Source: Salinibacterium sp. PAMC 21357 (GTDB lineage Bacteria > Actinomycetota > Actinomycetes > Actinomycetales > Microbacteriaceae). From it: a stretch of DNA of 64,000 bases. Of the stretch, positions 1-8,434 are shown in pieces (the stretch's first letter is position 1; the number at the start of each line of letters is the position of its first letter). The stretch lies in the NCBI RefSeq assembly GCF_000247645.1, contig NZ_AHWA01000006.1, positions 453,125-517,124 on the forward strand, in the 5' to 3' direction. The position numbers were made by a program, and so were the translations under genes. The notes beneath the pieces were generated by a model. That model ran no database searches, was not told where the DNA came from, and saw nothing but the letters and a program-made list of their open reading frames with translations.

Positions 1-1
1 C

Positions 2-286
2 GGTCTCCTCGGTGCTGCCGTCGCAGACGTTACTGACGACCCAGCGCAGAGTGAAGCCGAAGTCGTCGGTGCGAGCATCGTCGACGTCTCAGCAGGCGGA
101 GCAGCAGCGGATGCTGGGCTCAAGGTTGGCGATATCGTCACGAGCTTCAATGGTCTTCCCATCACCAACAAGACTGACCTCACCGCTCAGGTGCGTGCGC
201 ACTCGGCCGGCGAGGAAACCACACTCAGCTACGTGCGTAACGGCAAGGCCTCCACGGTCGACGTCACGTTAGGGTCGCTGAACTAA
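2..286 (+). CDS. HtrA/DegP-type serine protease, C-terminal PDZ part (5' end outside window)
   Basis: Only the last 94 codons are present, read in the frame that starts at base 2. They form a PDZ domain: an A-D-A-G-L-K-V-G-D-I-V-T segment followed by N-G-L-P-I, the usual carboxylate-binding and strand pattern of HtrA PDZ domains, ending shortly after the domain as in actinobacterial HtrA. The protease domain with the His-Asp-Ser triad must lie to the left of the window, so the enzyme class is inferred from the PDZ domain alone. Such proteins are usually membrane-anchored and degrade misfolded envelope proteins. A strong hairpin follows the stop codon. Confidence 0.75.
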   Translation, partial: GLLGAAVADVTDDPAQSEAEVVGASIVDVSAGGAAADAGLKVGDIVTSFNGLPITNKTDLTAQVRAHSAGEETTLSYVRNGKASTVDVTLGSLN

Positions 287-298
287 CAACAACCACAC

Positions 299-336
299 TG
301 CGGCGCGCACGGGCATTTCAGCCTGTGCGCGCCGCA
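299..336 (+). terminator. Hairpin terminator after the HtrA gene
   Basis: A 12-bp perfect inverted repeat (TGCGGCGCGCAC / GTGCGCGCCGCA) encloses a 14-nt loop 13 nt after the stop codon of the protease gene. There is no T-run after it, which is common for terminators in high-GC actinobacteria. Confidence 0.7.
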
Positions 337-411
337 TACGTGTGTAAGCCTCGCAGTTCTCGCCCCACACGATAAGCTCAACCGACAACCCGGTCCGACG
401 CATTGGAACAC

Positions 412-1440
412 ATGGCAGAGAAGGTTCACGCCCTCACGGGTGTCTCGTACGTGATGCCCGTGCTCAACGAGGTTGAGCACATCGAGGCAGCCGTCGACAG
501 CCTCACAGCGCAAGACTACGAAGGCCCATTCGAAATCGTGCTCGCCCTGGGCCCGAGTGTCGATGGCACCAATGCTGTCATCGACGAGATGGCACGGCGT
601 GATCCCCGCATCCGTCATATCCCCAACGAGCTTGGCTCGACGCCTGGCGGTTTGAACGCTGCGATACGGGCCTCAACCCACCCCATCGTGGTGCGTGTTG
701 ACGCGCACTCCGTGCTGCCAACTGACTACACCCGCATCGCTGTCGAAACCCTTGAACGCACCGGCGCCGATAACGTCGGCGGCATCATGAAAGCCCAAGG
801 GCGCACCCCGTTCGAGCGAGCCGTTGCGCACGCTTACGGATCGCCAGAGGGCCTTGGCGGCACCCAGCACCACACCGGTGGCAAAGCTGGCCCCGCCGAC
901 ACCGCTTACCTGGGCGTTTTTCAACGCGACCGACTTGTGGCTGTCGGCCTCTTTGATGAAGACATTAAGCGCGGCCAAGACTGGGAACTGAACCGCCGGC
1001 TCCGGGCCAGCGGTGGCACGGTGTGGTTCACTCCAGAACTTCAAGTCGTTTACCGCCCGCGGTCAAGCCTGCGCAAGCTGGTCCGACAATTCGTCGCGAC
1101 CGGAATCTGGCGTGGAGAATTGGCGCGCCGCTTTGGAACAGCAAACTCGCTGCGCTATTTCGTGCCGCCGCTCGCGGTTCTCGGCACAGTGCTCGGCCTT
1201 ATGCTTGGCATCGTCGGCAGCGTCACGAGCGCCAGCTGGTTGAGCCTCGCCTACATCGCCCCAGTGATCTACGGCCTCTTCGTTCTCGCCGCCTCGGGCA
1301 TTGCGGCAGCAAAAGACGGGCTACGATCAGGTCTCTGGTATCTGATCGTGTTGCCGTGCATCCACTTCGGTTGGGGCACAGGTTTCATACTGGGATTCCT
1401 CAAACTCACCAAAAATATCACTGCGCAAACGGGAAGGTAA
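412..1440 (+). CDS. Family 2 glycosyltransferase with C-terminal membrane segments
   Basis: The protein of 342 residues starts with a GT-A fold: Y-V-M-P-V-L-N-E near residue 14 (nucleotide-sugar binding), a D-A-H metal-site variant of DxD at about residue 97, and R-G-Q-D-W-E-L-N-R-R near 190, the usual acceptor-side motif. Three hydrophobic segments occupy about residues 247-325, so the enzyme should sit at the inner face of the membrane and use a lipid-linked or cell-surface acceptor. I chose ATG 412, which has a TTGGA ribosome-binding sequence 5 nt upstream; a TTG at 403 is the alternative. It is the first gene of an operon with a CDP-alcohol phosphatidyltransferase and a second glycosyltransferase. 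The sugar is not predictable. Confidence 0.85.
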   Translation: MAEKVHALTGVSYVMPVLNEVEHIEAAVDSLTAQDYEGPFEIVLALGPSVDGTNAVIDEMARRDPRIRHIPNELGSTPGGLNAAIRASTHPIVVRVDAHSVLPTDYTRIAVETLERTGADNVGGIMKAQGRTPFERAVAHAYGSPEGLGGTQHHTGGKAGPADTAYLGVFQRDRLVAVGLFDEDIKRGQDWELNRRLRASGGTVWFTPELQVVYRPRSSLRKLVRQFVATGIWRGELARRFGTANSLRYFVPPLAVLGTVLGLMLGIVGSVTSASWLSLAYIAPVIYGLFVLAASGIAAAKDGLRSGLWYLIVLPCIHFGWGTGFILGFLKLTKNITAQTGR

Positions 1441-1444
1441 CCGC

Positions 1445-2263
1445 GTGTCTACCCACACACCAGCAGACCCCTCAGCCCGTCCGCAGAGCATCGCGCAATT
1501 GCGTGAAGTAACGCAGCCACCAGAGGTACGACTACGCGCTAACGCCGAACACTGGACGGCGTCGCTCTACCTACGCGACATTTCCCCTTACGTCACGTGG
1601 ATGCTGCTGAAGACATCGATCAGCGCCAATGGGGTCACCGGCCTCATGATTCTCACGGGCTGGCTCACTGCCGCAGCACTCCTCATTCCCGGATTCACGG
1701 GCGCTGCGCTCGCCCTTGTTCTCGGCCAAATGCAGATGCTCGTCGACTGCAGCGATGGCGAAGTCGCCCGCTGGCGCAACACGCGTTCGCCGGCCGGGGT
1801 GTTCTTGGACAAGGTGGGGCACTACACAACAGAGGCGCTTATCCCCATCGCTCTCGGCATCCGGGCAGCAGGATGGCCCCTCGATTTTCCCGCTGATTTT
1901 GCCTGGACTACCGCCGGTTTTGCTCTCGCCCTACTCATCGTGCTGAATAAGGCCCTCAACGACATGGTGCACGTTGCGCGTGCCAATGCTGGTCTCGAGA
2001 AACTCAGCGACCGCAAGAGCGAGGCAGAACCGAGCCACAGCACGGTGGCGAAACTGCGTCGCTTCGCTCGTTTTGTGCCCTTCCACCGCCTATATCACTC
2101 GGTCGAACTCACGATGATCGCCTTTGCGACCGCGATCGTTGCGCTCTTTGTGCCCGCGTTGGCCGCTGAGCGCACCGTGCTTCTCATCTTGATTCCGCTG
2201 GCAGCACTCGCGTTGGCCGGTCACTTCGTTGCGATCATGGCTTCCAAGCGCGTTCGCTCATGA
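1445..2263 (+). CDS. CDP-alcohol phosphatidyltransferase family membrane protein
   Basis: The 272-residue protein carries the CDP-alcohol phosphotransferase signature at residues 104-126: D104-G, A108-R109, G118, D122. The last acidic position of the D-G-x2-A-R-x8-G-x3-D-x3-D motif is His126 instead of Asp. Hydrophobic segments at about 62-100, 130-165 and 205-265 indicate an integral membrane enzyme, and there is a soluble N-terminal region of about 45 residues. Family members transfer a phospho-alcohol from a CDP-activated donor to an alcohol acceptor with release of CMP. GTG 1445 lies 4 nt after the upstream stop, and the stop overlaps the next ATG, so the three genes are translationally linked. 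The substrate is unknown; the flanking glycosyltransferases suggest a glycolipid or anchor. Confidence 0.8.
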   Translation: MSTHTPADPSARPQSIAQLREVTQPPEVRLRANAEHWTASLYLRDISPYVTWMLLKTSISANGVTGLMILTGWLTAAALLIPGFTGAALALVLGQMQMLVDCSDGEVARWRNTRSPAGVFLDKVGHYTTEALIPIALGIRAAGWPLDFPADFAWTTAGFALALLIVLNKALNDMVHVARANAGLEKLSDRKSEAEPSHSTVAKLRRFARFVPFHRLYHSVELTMIAFATAIVALFVPALAAERTVLLILIPLAALALAGHFVAIMASKRVRS

Positions 2264-3126
2264 TTCATCGCGTCGGCGTTGTCTCTCTCAGTCAGGGAAA
2301 GCGTCCTGCTGACCTGGCCCGCGGTCTCGCTTCGCTTGAGGTGCAGCGCGGGGTCGAGCTCGACATCATCGTTGTCGGCAACGGCTGGGAGCCCACAGGC
2401 CTTCCGGATGGCGTGCGCGGCCTCCACCTGACCGACAACCTCGGCATTCCCGCTGGCCGCAATCGTGGGGTTGAGCACGTCGAGGGCGACTGGATCTTCT
2501 TTCTCGATGACGATGCCAGCATTCCCTCTCCGACCTTCCTCAGCGATGCGATTGCCAAGTTTGAGACCGACCCTGCGATTGGCCTTCTGCAGCCCCGCGT
2601 GGAGGATGCTGAGGGCAAAGAGAACCCTCGGCGGTGGATTCCGCGCATCCGCAAGGGTGACCCGCGGCATGCCAGTGACGTCTTCTCGGTCTGGGAGGGC
2701 GCGGTGCTCATGCCCCGCCCGCTGTTCGACGAGATTGGCGGCTGGGGAGACCCGTACTTCTATGCTCACGAAGGCATAGAGCTGGCGTGGCGCGTGTGGG
2801 CTGCCGGCAAACGCACCTGGTATGCCGGAGATCTCGTGGCCAACCACCCGGCTATTGACCCGGCGCGGCACAGCTACTATTACCGACTCAACGCGCGCAA
2901 TCGTATTTGGTTGGCGAAGCGTAATCTGCCGGTACTGCTCGTACCGATCTACGTTGCAAGCTGGACCGCGATACAGATTTTGCGTTCGGCTCGCAACCCT
3001 GTCGGCATGCGTGCTTGGTGGGGCGGCTGGTTCGCCGGCTGGCGCGAGAACCCGGGGGGCCGTCGCAGCATGAGCTGGGCGACCGTGGGACGGATGGCGC
3101 GTGCCGGTCGACCACCCGTCATCTAG
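2260..3126 (+). CDS. Family 2 glycosyltransferase (rhamnosyl/galactofuranosyl-transferase-like)
   Basis: A 288-residue GT2 enzyme: nucleotide-binding strand at residues 5-40, N-L-G-I-P-A-G-R-N-R-G at 60-70 (typical of rhamnosyl- and galactofuranosyltransferases), and the metal-binding D-D-D triad at 83-85. The conserved W-G-D-P-Y-F-Y-A-H-E-G-I-E-L-A-W-R motif near 165-180 is the acceptor/base region (E-x-x-E-L/D-W variant). A hydrophobic stretch near 225-245 may touch the membrane. The start ATG overlaps the stop of the previous gene (ATGA arrangement). It probably adds a sugar to the same surface molecule as its operon partners. The specific sugar cannot be named from sequence. Confidence 0.85.
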   Translation: MIHRVGVVSLSQGKRPADLARGLASLEVQRGVELDIIVVGNGWEPTGLPDGVRGLHLTDNLGIPAGRNRGVEHVEGDWIFFLDDDASIPSPTFLSDAIAKFETDPAIGLLQPRVEDAEGKENPRRWIPRIRKGDPRHASDVFSVWEGAVLMPRPLFDEIGGWGDPYFYAHEGIELAWRVWAAGKRTWYAGDLVANHPAIDPARHSYYYRLNARNRIWLAKRNLPVLLVPIYVASWTAIQILRSARNPVGMRAWWGGWFAGWRENPGGRRSMSWATVGRMARAGRPPVI

Positions 3127-3154
3127 CTTCACTAGAGCGGGTTAACTGACTCAA

Positions 3155-3188
3155 CGGCAGCCTCCACGTTTCCGTGATGAGGCCGCCG
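3155..3188. terminator. Bidirectional hairpin between convergent genes
   Basis: An imperfect inverted repeat (CGGC-GCCTC-CACG ... CGTG-GAGGC-GCCG) lies between the stop of the glycosyltransferase operon and the stop of the convergent helicase gene. Its position makes a shared terminator likely. Confidence 0.5.
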
Positions 3189-3205
3189 CTGAGGCTATGA
3201 GCTAG

Positions 3206-5164
3206 TTAGTATCGCGGCTTGCGAGTGGGGCGATCTTCGTAACGGCTTCCGCTGTCGCGAGTGCCGCTGTCGCGAGTACCACCGTCGCGGCTTCCACTGT
3301 CACGACCAGCGCTCTCTCGCGGGGCAGAATCGCGGTTGTTGTAACCACGCGATTCTTCGCGTTCGCGGTTGGCGCGGGCGCCGCCCTCGAAGGAACGATC
3401 GCGGCTGGGGGACTTGCCGTCAGCGCCGCGTGCTCCGCCGCCATTCGCTTTGCGGTCGGGGCTGATCTCGATCAGCTTGCCGCTGATGCGGGTATCGCGC
3501 AGTCGCTCAAGCACGTCTTTCGACATGTCTGCGGGCAACTCGACGAGCGAGAAGTCGGGACGAATCTGGATGTGGCCAAAGTCGTCACGGCTGAGCCCGC
3601 CCTCGTTGGCGAGGGCTCCCACAATCTGGCGAGGCTCAACGCGCTGGCGCTTGCCAACCTCGATGCGGTAGGCCGTCATCGGCTTAGTGGAACGGGGGCG
3701 TCGCTCGGGGCGATCGCCACGCTCGCCGCCACGATCTCCGCCGCGTTCGGGGCGATCGTTGCGCGAGTTGCGCTCGTCCCGCTCGCTGAAACGCTGGGCA
3801 CGTTCTTCCTCGGCCGACAGCAGCAGGGGAGTGTCACCCTGAGCGACAACGGCTAGTGCCGCGGCAACATCAGTCTCAGGAATATCGTGGTGCTCAACGT
3901 AGTGGGCGATGATGTCCCGGAACGCCGAAATGCGCGGCTGCTGGTTGAGCGCCTCAGTGATGGCGTCATCAAAGCGAGTGAGTCGCGTGGAGTTGACGTC
4001 TTCGACCGAGGGCAGCTGCATCTGAGTGAGCGGCTGGCGCGTGGCCTTCTCGATGGCGGTCAGCAGGCGACGCTCGCGAGGAGTGACAAAGCTGATCGCC
4101 GAACCGCTGCGACCGGCACGACCGGTGCGACCGATGCGGTGCACGTACGACTCGGTGTCAACGGGGATGTCGAAGTTGACGACGTGGCTGATGCGGTCAA
4201 CGTCGAGTCCACGAGCTGCAACGTCGGTTGCTACGAGGATGTCGAGCTTGCCTGACTTGAGTTGGTTGACGGTGCGCTCGCGCTGGGCTTGAGCTACGTC
4301 ACCACTGATGGCTGCTGCCGAGTAACCGCGCGCGCGCAGCTTCTCAGCTAAGTTTTCGGTTTCGCTCTTGGTGCGAACGAAGACGATCATTCCTTCGAAG
4401 TTTTCGACTTCGAGGATGCGGGTGAGCGCGTCGACCTTCTGCGGGTACGAGACAACGAGGTAACGCTGGCTGGTGTTTGCCGAGGTGGTGGTCTGCGACT
4501 TGACCGTGATCTCTTCGGCATTGTTCAGGTACTTCTTGGAGATGCGGCGAATTTGGGCCGGCATCGTCGCGGAGAAGAGTGCGACCTGTTTGTCGTCGGG
4601 GGTGTCGGCGAGGATCGTCTCGACATCTTCGGCGAAGCCCATCTTGAGCATTTCGTCGGCCTCGTCAAGTACGAGGTACTTGAGTTCGGAGAGGTCAAGG
4701 GTGCCCTTGGCGAGGTGGTCCATGATGCGGCCGGGGGTACCGACAACAACGTGAACGCCACGGCGCAGTGCGGACAGCTGAACGCCGTAGGCCTGACCAC
4801 CATAAACGGGGAGTACGTGCACCCCACGCATGTGGGTGGCGTACTTCTCGAAAGCTTCACACACCTGCAACGCGAGTTCGCGGGTGGGGGAGAGCACGAG
4901 AGCCTGAGGCTTGCTCTGGGATACGTCGAGGCGAGACAGGATGGGCAGCGCGAACGCTGCCGTCTTACCTGTTCCGGTCTGGGCGAGGCCGACTACGTCG
5001 CGCCCCTCCAGAAGAGTAGGAATGGTGGCTGCTTGGATAGCCGAAGGCGTCTCATAGCCAATGTCACGGACCGCTTTCAAAACCGCATCGCTGAGCGCGA
5101 GGTCGGAGAAAGTGATCGCGGTCTCGGTGGAGTCAGACGGTGCGGTTGAATCAGAATCGGTCAT
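3206..5164 (-). CDS. DEAD-box ATP-dependent RNA helicase (DeaD/CsdA-like)
   Basis: The 652-residue protein has the full DEAD-box core: Q-motif near residue 27, A-Q-T-G-T-G-K-T (motif I), P-T-R-E-L-A (Ia), V-L-D-E-A-D (II), S-A-T (III) and H-R-I-G-R-T-G-R-A-G (VI). Residues of about 495-570 form a DbpA-type RNA-binding domain (T-A-Y-R-I-E-V-G-K-R ... I-S-G-K-L-I-E-I). The C-terminal 80 residues are an Arg/Asp/Ser/Gly-rich tail with tandem repeats. It should unwind rRNA and mRNA structures during ribosome assembly, especially in the cold. ATG 5164 was chosen; a longer reading from 5227 adds 21 residues without homology to the family. Confidence 0.93.
   Translation of the reverse strand: MTDSDSTAPSDSTETAITFSDLALSDAVLKAVRDIGYETPSAIQAATIPTLLEGRDVVGLAQTGTGKTAAFALPILSRLDVSQSKPQALVLSPTRELALQVCEAFEKYATHMRGVHVLPVYGGQAYGVQLSALRRGVHVVVGTPGRIMDHLAKGTLDLSELKYLVLDEADEMLKMGFAEDVETILADTPDDKQVALFSATMPAQIRRISKKYLNNAEEITVKSQTTTSANTSQRYLVVSYPQKVDALTRILEVENFEGMIVFVRTKSETENLAEKLRARGYSAAAISGDVAQAQRERTVNQLKSGKLDILVATDVAARGLDVDRISHVVNFDIPVDTESYVHRIGRTGRAGRSGSAISFVTPRERRLLTAIEKATRQPLTQMQLPSVEDVNSTRLTRFDDAITEALNQQPRISAFRDIIAHYVEHHDIPETDVAAALAVVAQGDTPLLLSAEEERAQRFSERDERNSRNDRPERGGDRGGERGDRPERRPRSTKPMTAYRIEVGKRQRVEPRQIVGALANEGGLSRDDFGHIQIRPDFSLVELPADMSKDVLERLRDTRISGKLIEISPDRKANGGGARGADGKSPSRDRSFEGGARANREREESRGYNNRDSAPRESAGRDSGSRDGGTRDSGTRDSGSRYEDRPTRKPRY
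3249..3308 (-). repeat. 15-nt tandem repeats encoding R-D-S-G-x units in the helicase tail
   Basis: About four copies of a 15-nt unit (core CGCTGTCGCGAGTGC on the plus strand) encode R-D-S-G-S / R-D-G-G-T / R-D-S-G-T repeats near the helicase C-terminus. Such tails bind RNA nonspecifically and often vary in length between strains. Confidence 0.75.
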
Positions 5165-5397
5165 TCTATCAATCGTACCTTCTAAACCTGCGAAAACCTG
5201 CGGATTACCGTAGCCTGCCCCCAGCAACTGCCCAGATGACGTAAACGTTAGGGCGAGTACTATCGAAACTACGGCCCAATCGCACCCCAGTGCTCCGCTA
5301 CCGCAGCACTGCGACAGCTCCCCAGCATGAGCATCGGCTCGGTAACGGTGTAGTGAAAAGTGCGTTGCACCGGCCCTCGACTGATTTGATTGAGACC

Positions 5398-6692
5398 ATG
5401 GCTCTACGGAAAGATTTCACGACCGCACGCAAGGTGGTGCGCACAATGTTGCGTTCGCGCCGCAATCGGCGTCGCGTCGCGAATCTCGTGGGTGAGCATC
5501 CGCTGCCGACGCCCGGAGCAGTCAGCATTGTTGTGTACTTCGCTGATACCAAGGTCAACCTTTATCAAATCCGTCAGTGGTATGCGCCGCTTGCGGAGTT
5601 GTCGAAGCGTTTTCCGGTGAGCATCATCGCTCGCTCGCCGAGCACGGTGCTTGCGCTCTGGGATGAAGCTCCGGTGCCGACGGTGTATTTGCGGCGCGTT
5701 TCTGAACTTGAACAGTTTGTTTCTGAGCAACCGCTCAAGATCGTTTTTTACGTCAACCAGAACGCCAAGAATTTTCAGATGTTCCGTTATGGGCGCATGT
5801 GGCACGTTTTCATCAACCATGGTGAGAGCGACAAAATGTACATGACGACAAACCAGTTCAAGGCCTACGATTTCAGTTTCGTCGCTGGCGCTGCTGCTCT
5901 CGATCGTTTGAGCACAAACTGTGGGATTTCGATTTGGAGAAGAAAGCAATCCCGATTGGTCGCCCACAGGCCGACCACTTTGCCGGTGAACTGCCTTACA
6001 CGCCAGATGCCCGCACGGTCATCCTGTATGCGCCGACGTGGGAGGGCGACAGGGAAGCGGCGGCCTATGGCTCGATCGCTACCCACGGTGTCGCTCTAGC
6101 TAAGGCCGTGCTCGCCAGCGACAAGCACCGTCTCATTTATCGGCCGCACCCACGCAGTGGAGTTGCCGATGATGAATACAAGAATGCCAACGTAGCGATC
6201 ATCGCTGCGATTGCCGAAGCGAACGAAACTGATCCTTCGGTGCAGCACATTTACGATGACGGCAAAGAGCTGGGTTGGCAGTTGGTGGCGGCGGATGTCG
6301 CGATCACTGACGTTTCAGCGATGGTCTATGACCGGCTTGCCACCGGTAAGCCCCTCATCATTGCTCGTCCGGTATCGCCTCTCGCTGATATCGACGAGGC
6401 AGGATATTTAGGAGCTTGTGAGTGGCTATACGCCGATCGGGCTGGCGATATTTTGGCGATTGCCGAACGTGTCCAGTTCGACGAGTCGGCCCGCGAAAGC
6501 TTGGGCTACTGGGCCGAGCGTCATTTTGGCGATACCTCGCCGGGTTCAGCGACGATTCGCTTTCACGACGCCGTTGAATCGCTGGTCGCGCTGTGGCATC
6601 GTCACGCTCAGCTTCACATCGGCGATCGGCAAGCTACCGAAGTTGACCCTTTCGAGGATGATGACGAAGAAGAGTCACCCGCAACGGAATAG
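5398..6692 (+). pseudogene. CDP-glycerol glycerophosphotransferase-like gene, frameshifted
   Basis: Two reading frames give one protein of about 432 residues. The first part (from ATG 5398) runs through F-V-A-G-A-A-A-L-D-R-L-S at about 5914; the family-like continuation K-L-W-D-F-D-L-E-K-K-A-I-P-I-G-R-P-Q-A-D-H begins in the -1 frame at 5916 and runs to 6692. One added base near 5913 would rejoin them. The C-terminal half has the features of the CDP-glycerol:polyglycerophosphate glycerophosphotransferase family: I-G-R-P-Q, Y-A-P-T-W-E-G, R-P-H-P, and D-V-S-A-M-V-Y-D. Members polymerise or add glycerol phosphate (or a related alcohol phosphate) to teichoic-acid-like polymers at the cytoplasmic membrane. 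The C-terminus is an acidic tail. The break may be real or a missing base in the sequence. GTG 5353 is an alternative start. Confidence 0.75.
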
Positions 6693-6697
6693 GTGAA

Positions 6698-7630
6698 CTA
6701 CGGACTCTCGGGGTTTTCGGTCGCTGTCAGCTCGTCAATATCGACGTGAGCGTCAAGGTCGGCGAAGCTCTCAAGTTCGACCCAGCCGCGACGTTTACGC
6801 AGGGTGGGCAGCTGGGGCCGCAGCTTTCGCTTGCCACCGTCGTGCGGCGCCGCGAGTGCTCGATTGGCTTTGGGGGCTTTCGGAGCCTTAGGGCCTTTGG
6901 GCGCTTTGGGGGCCCTGGGCAGCACAACTACAGGTTCTAGCCATAGCGGCAAAGTGGTGGGTGCCGGGCCGAAACCTTGGCGCGCGGTACGAATGATTTG
7001 ACGCCCCAGAAGGTGGTTGCCACCGCCACCAATGACGGCACCGATTCCAAAGGGCACAAGACGGCCCACGATGTTGGTCCCTTGGGCTGCGGCAAACTTC
7101 TTTACAAAGGTGTGTTTGATGCGGTCGGCGAGGGGGCCCATCATGGCAGTCGGCATGCCCTTAGCCAGCGTCTCGCCCCAATACGCGGAACGAACAACGC
7201 CAGAGCCGGTTGCTTGGGCAGCCAACTGTTTTACGAGATCGCTGCCAGCGCTGCCGAGCACCATGGTCATGACGAGTGCCCGGGCGCGGTCGGGGTCTTC
7301 AACGACAATTCCGTGAACTTCGGTAATCGACTGGGCGAAGAGCGCACTTGCTTCGAGAAAGCCCACAGTTTCGACGCTCGAGAGAGCTAGCGAAGCACCG
7401 GTACCCACGGCGGGAATTGCTGCGCTTGCGCCCACCAAGGCGCCACCGGTCGTGACCGCAGCCAGATAGCGGCGTTCCAGAGTGGCGATAATTTGATCCG
7501 GGGTCGCATTCGGTTTTCCCCGACGGATGCTGCGAATGTGCGCCAATACAACGGGTCGCTGCACCGTAAGCACGCGGTCAATTCCGCGCACAACCATGGG
7601 ATGTGACGTGCTCAGTTCGCTTGAAGCCAT
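6698..7630 (-). CDS. Hypothetical protein, possibly EcsC-like, with a Lys-Ala-Pro tail
   Basis: A 310-residue protein with a compact Gly/Ala-rich middle (about 55-200) holding several amphipathic or weakly hydrophobic helices, including A-V-T-T-G-G-A-L-V-G-A-S-A-A-I-P and F-G-I-G-A-V-I-G-G-G-G-N-H-L-L-G. The alternation of Gly-rich hydrophobic helices with an R-x-x-x-x-A-R end is reminiscent of EcsC family proteins, but I cannot confirm this. Residues of about 238-262 are short K-A-P/K-G-P repeats, followed by a basic then an acidic C-terminus. The gene is downstream of the TagGH-type exporter on the same strand, 63 nt after it. Function unknown. Confidence 0.7.
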   Translation of the reverse strand: MASSELSTSHPMVVRGIDRVLTVQRPVVLAHIRSIRRGKPNATPDQIIATLERRYLAAVTTGGALVGASAAIPAVGTGASLALSSVETVGFLEASALFAQSITEVHGIVVEDPDRARALVMTMVLGSAGSDLVKQLAAQATGSGVVRSAYWGETLAKGMPTAMMGPLADRIKHTFVKKFAAAQGTNIVGRLVPFGIGAVIGGGGNHLLGRQIIRTARQGFGPAPTTLPLWLEPVVVLPRAPKAPKGPKAPKAPKANRALAAPHDGGKRKLRPQLPTLRKRRGWVELESFADLDAHVDIDELTATENPESP

Positions 7631-7693
7631 ACGTTAAACCGTACCGGAGGTCTCTGACGGTGCCCTCGGAATAGCTGGGAATGGAGGTGTCGT

Positions 7694-8434
7694 TCAGGAA
7701 CCGTAATCTTCGTTATAGCGGGCGAGCACATCGTTGATGGGCCCATCGAGCACGAGTTCACCTTTATCGAGGTAGAGGCCGCGGGAGCAGAAGCGGCGAA
7801 GGTCGCGCTCATTGTGCGACACAAAGAACAGTGTTCGGCCACCTTCGAGGAGTTCTTCGATGCGGCGGTAGCACTTCTCTCGGAAGGCTTTATCACCAAC
7901 GGCGAGAACCTCATCCACCAAAATGATGGGTTCTTCGAGGCGAGAGATCACGGCGAAGGCGATGCGCACCTTCATGCCGCTAGAAAGATGCTTGTACGGC
8001 GTATCGATGAAACGCTCGATTTCCGCGAAGCTGATGATTTCGTCGAAGCGATCGCTGATCTCGTTCTTGGTCATCCCGTGCAACCCGGCGGTGAGATACA
8101 CGTTGTCGCGCACGCTCAAGTCATCAACAAAACCACCAGTGATTTCGATCAGCGGGGCGACGCCCTTGCCGACGTGCACGCTACCTTCGTCGGCGAGCAT
8201 CACTTCGGCAACTAGCTTGAGAAGGGTTGATTTGCCCTGGCCGTTGCGACCGACAACACCGATTGCTTCACCGGCGGTGACATCGAAACTTACGTTGCGC
8301 AGCGCCCAAAATTCGTCGGCGCGGGCACGCCGCTTACGCCCAGCAAAGAGATCCTTGAAGCTGCGGCGAGAGCGGCGGTTGAGTCGAAACCGGATGCCGG
8401 CGTCGTCAACCCGAATAACGTAATTGTCGCTCAT
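7694..8434 (-). CDS. ABC transporter ATPase, TagH-like polysaccharide/teichoic acid exporter
   Basis: A 246-residue ATPase with Walker A (G-R-N-G-Q-G-K-S-T) near residue 65, the signature L-S-S-G-M near 150, Walker B (I-I-L-V-D-E-V) near 172 and the H-loop H-N-E at about 205. The F-R-L-N-R-R insertion at the N-terminus and the A-V-G-D-K-A-F-R-E-K-C pattern are typical of the TagH/Wzt/RfbE subfamily that exports lipid-linked polymers. It lacks the long C-terminal carbohydrate-binding domain of Wzt. Its ATG overlaps the stop of the permease gene by one base, so the two form one exporter. Confidence 0.9.
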   Translation of the reverse strand: MSDNYVIRVDDAGIRFRLNRRSRRSFKDLFAGRKRRARADEFWALRNVSFDVTAGEAIGVVGRNGQGKSTLLKLVAEVMLADEGSVHVGKGVAPLIEITGGFVDDLSVRDNVYLTAGLHGMTKNEISDRFDEIISFAEIERFIDTPYKHLSSGMKVRIAFAVISRLEEPIILVDEVLAVGDKAFREKCYRRIEELLEGGRTLFFVSHNERDLRRFCSRGLYLDKGELVLDGPINDVLARYNEDYGS

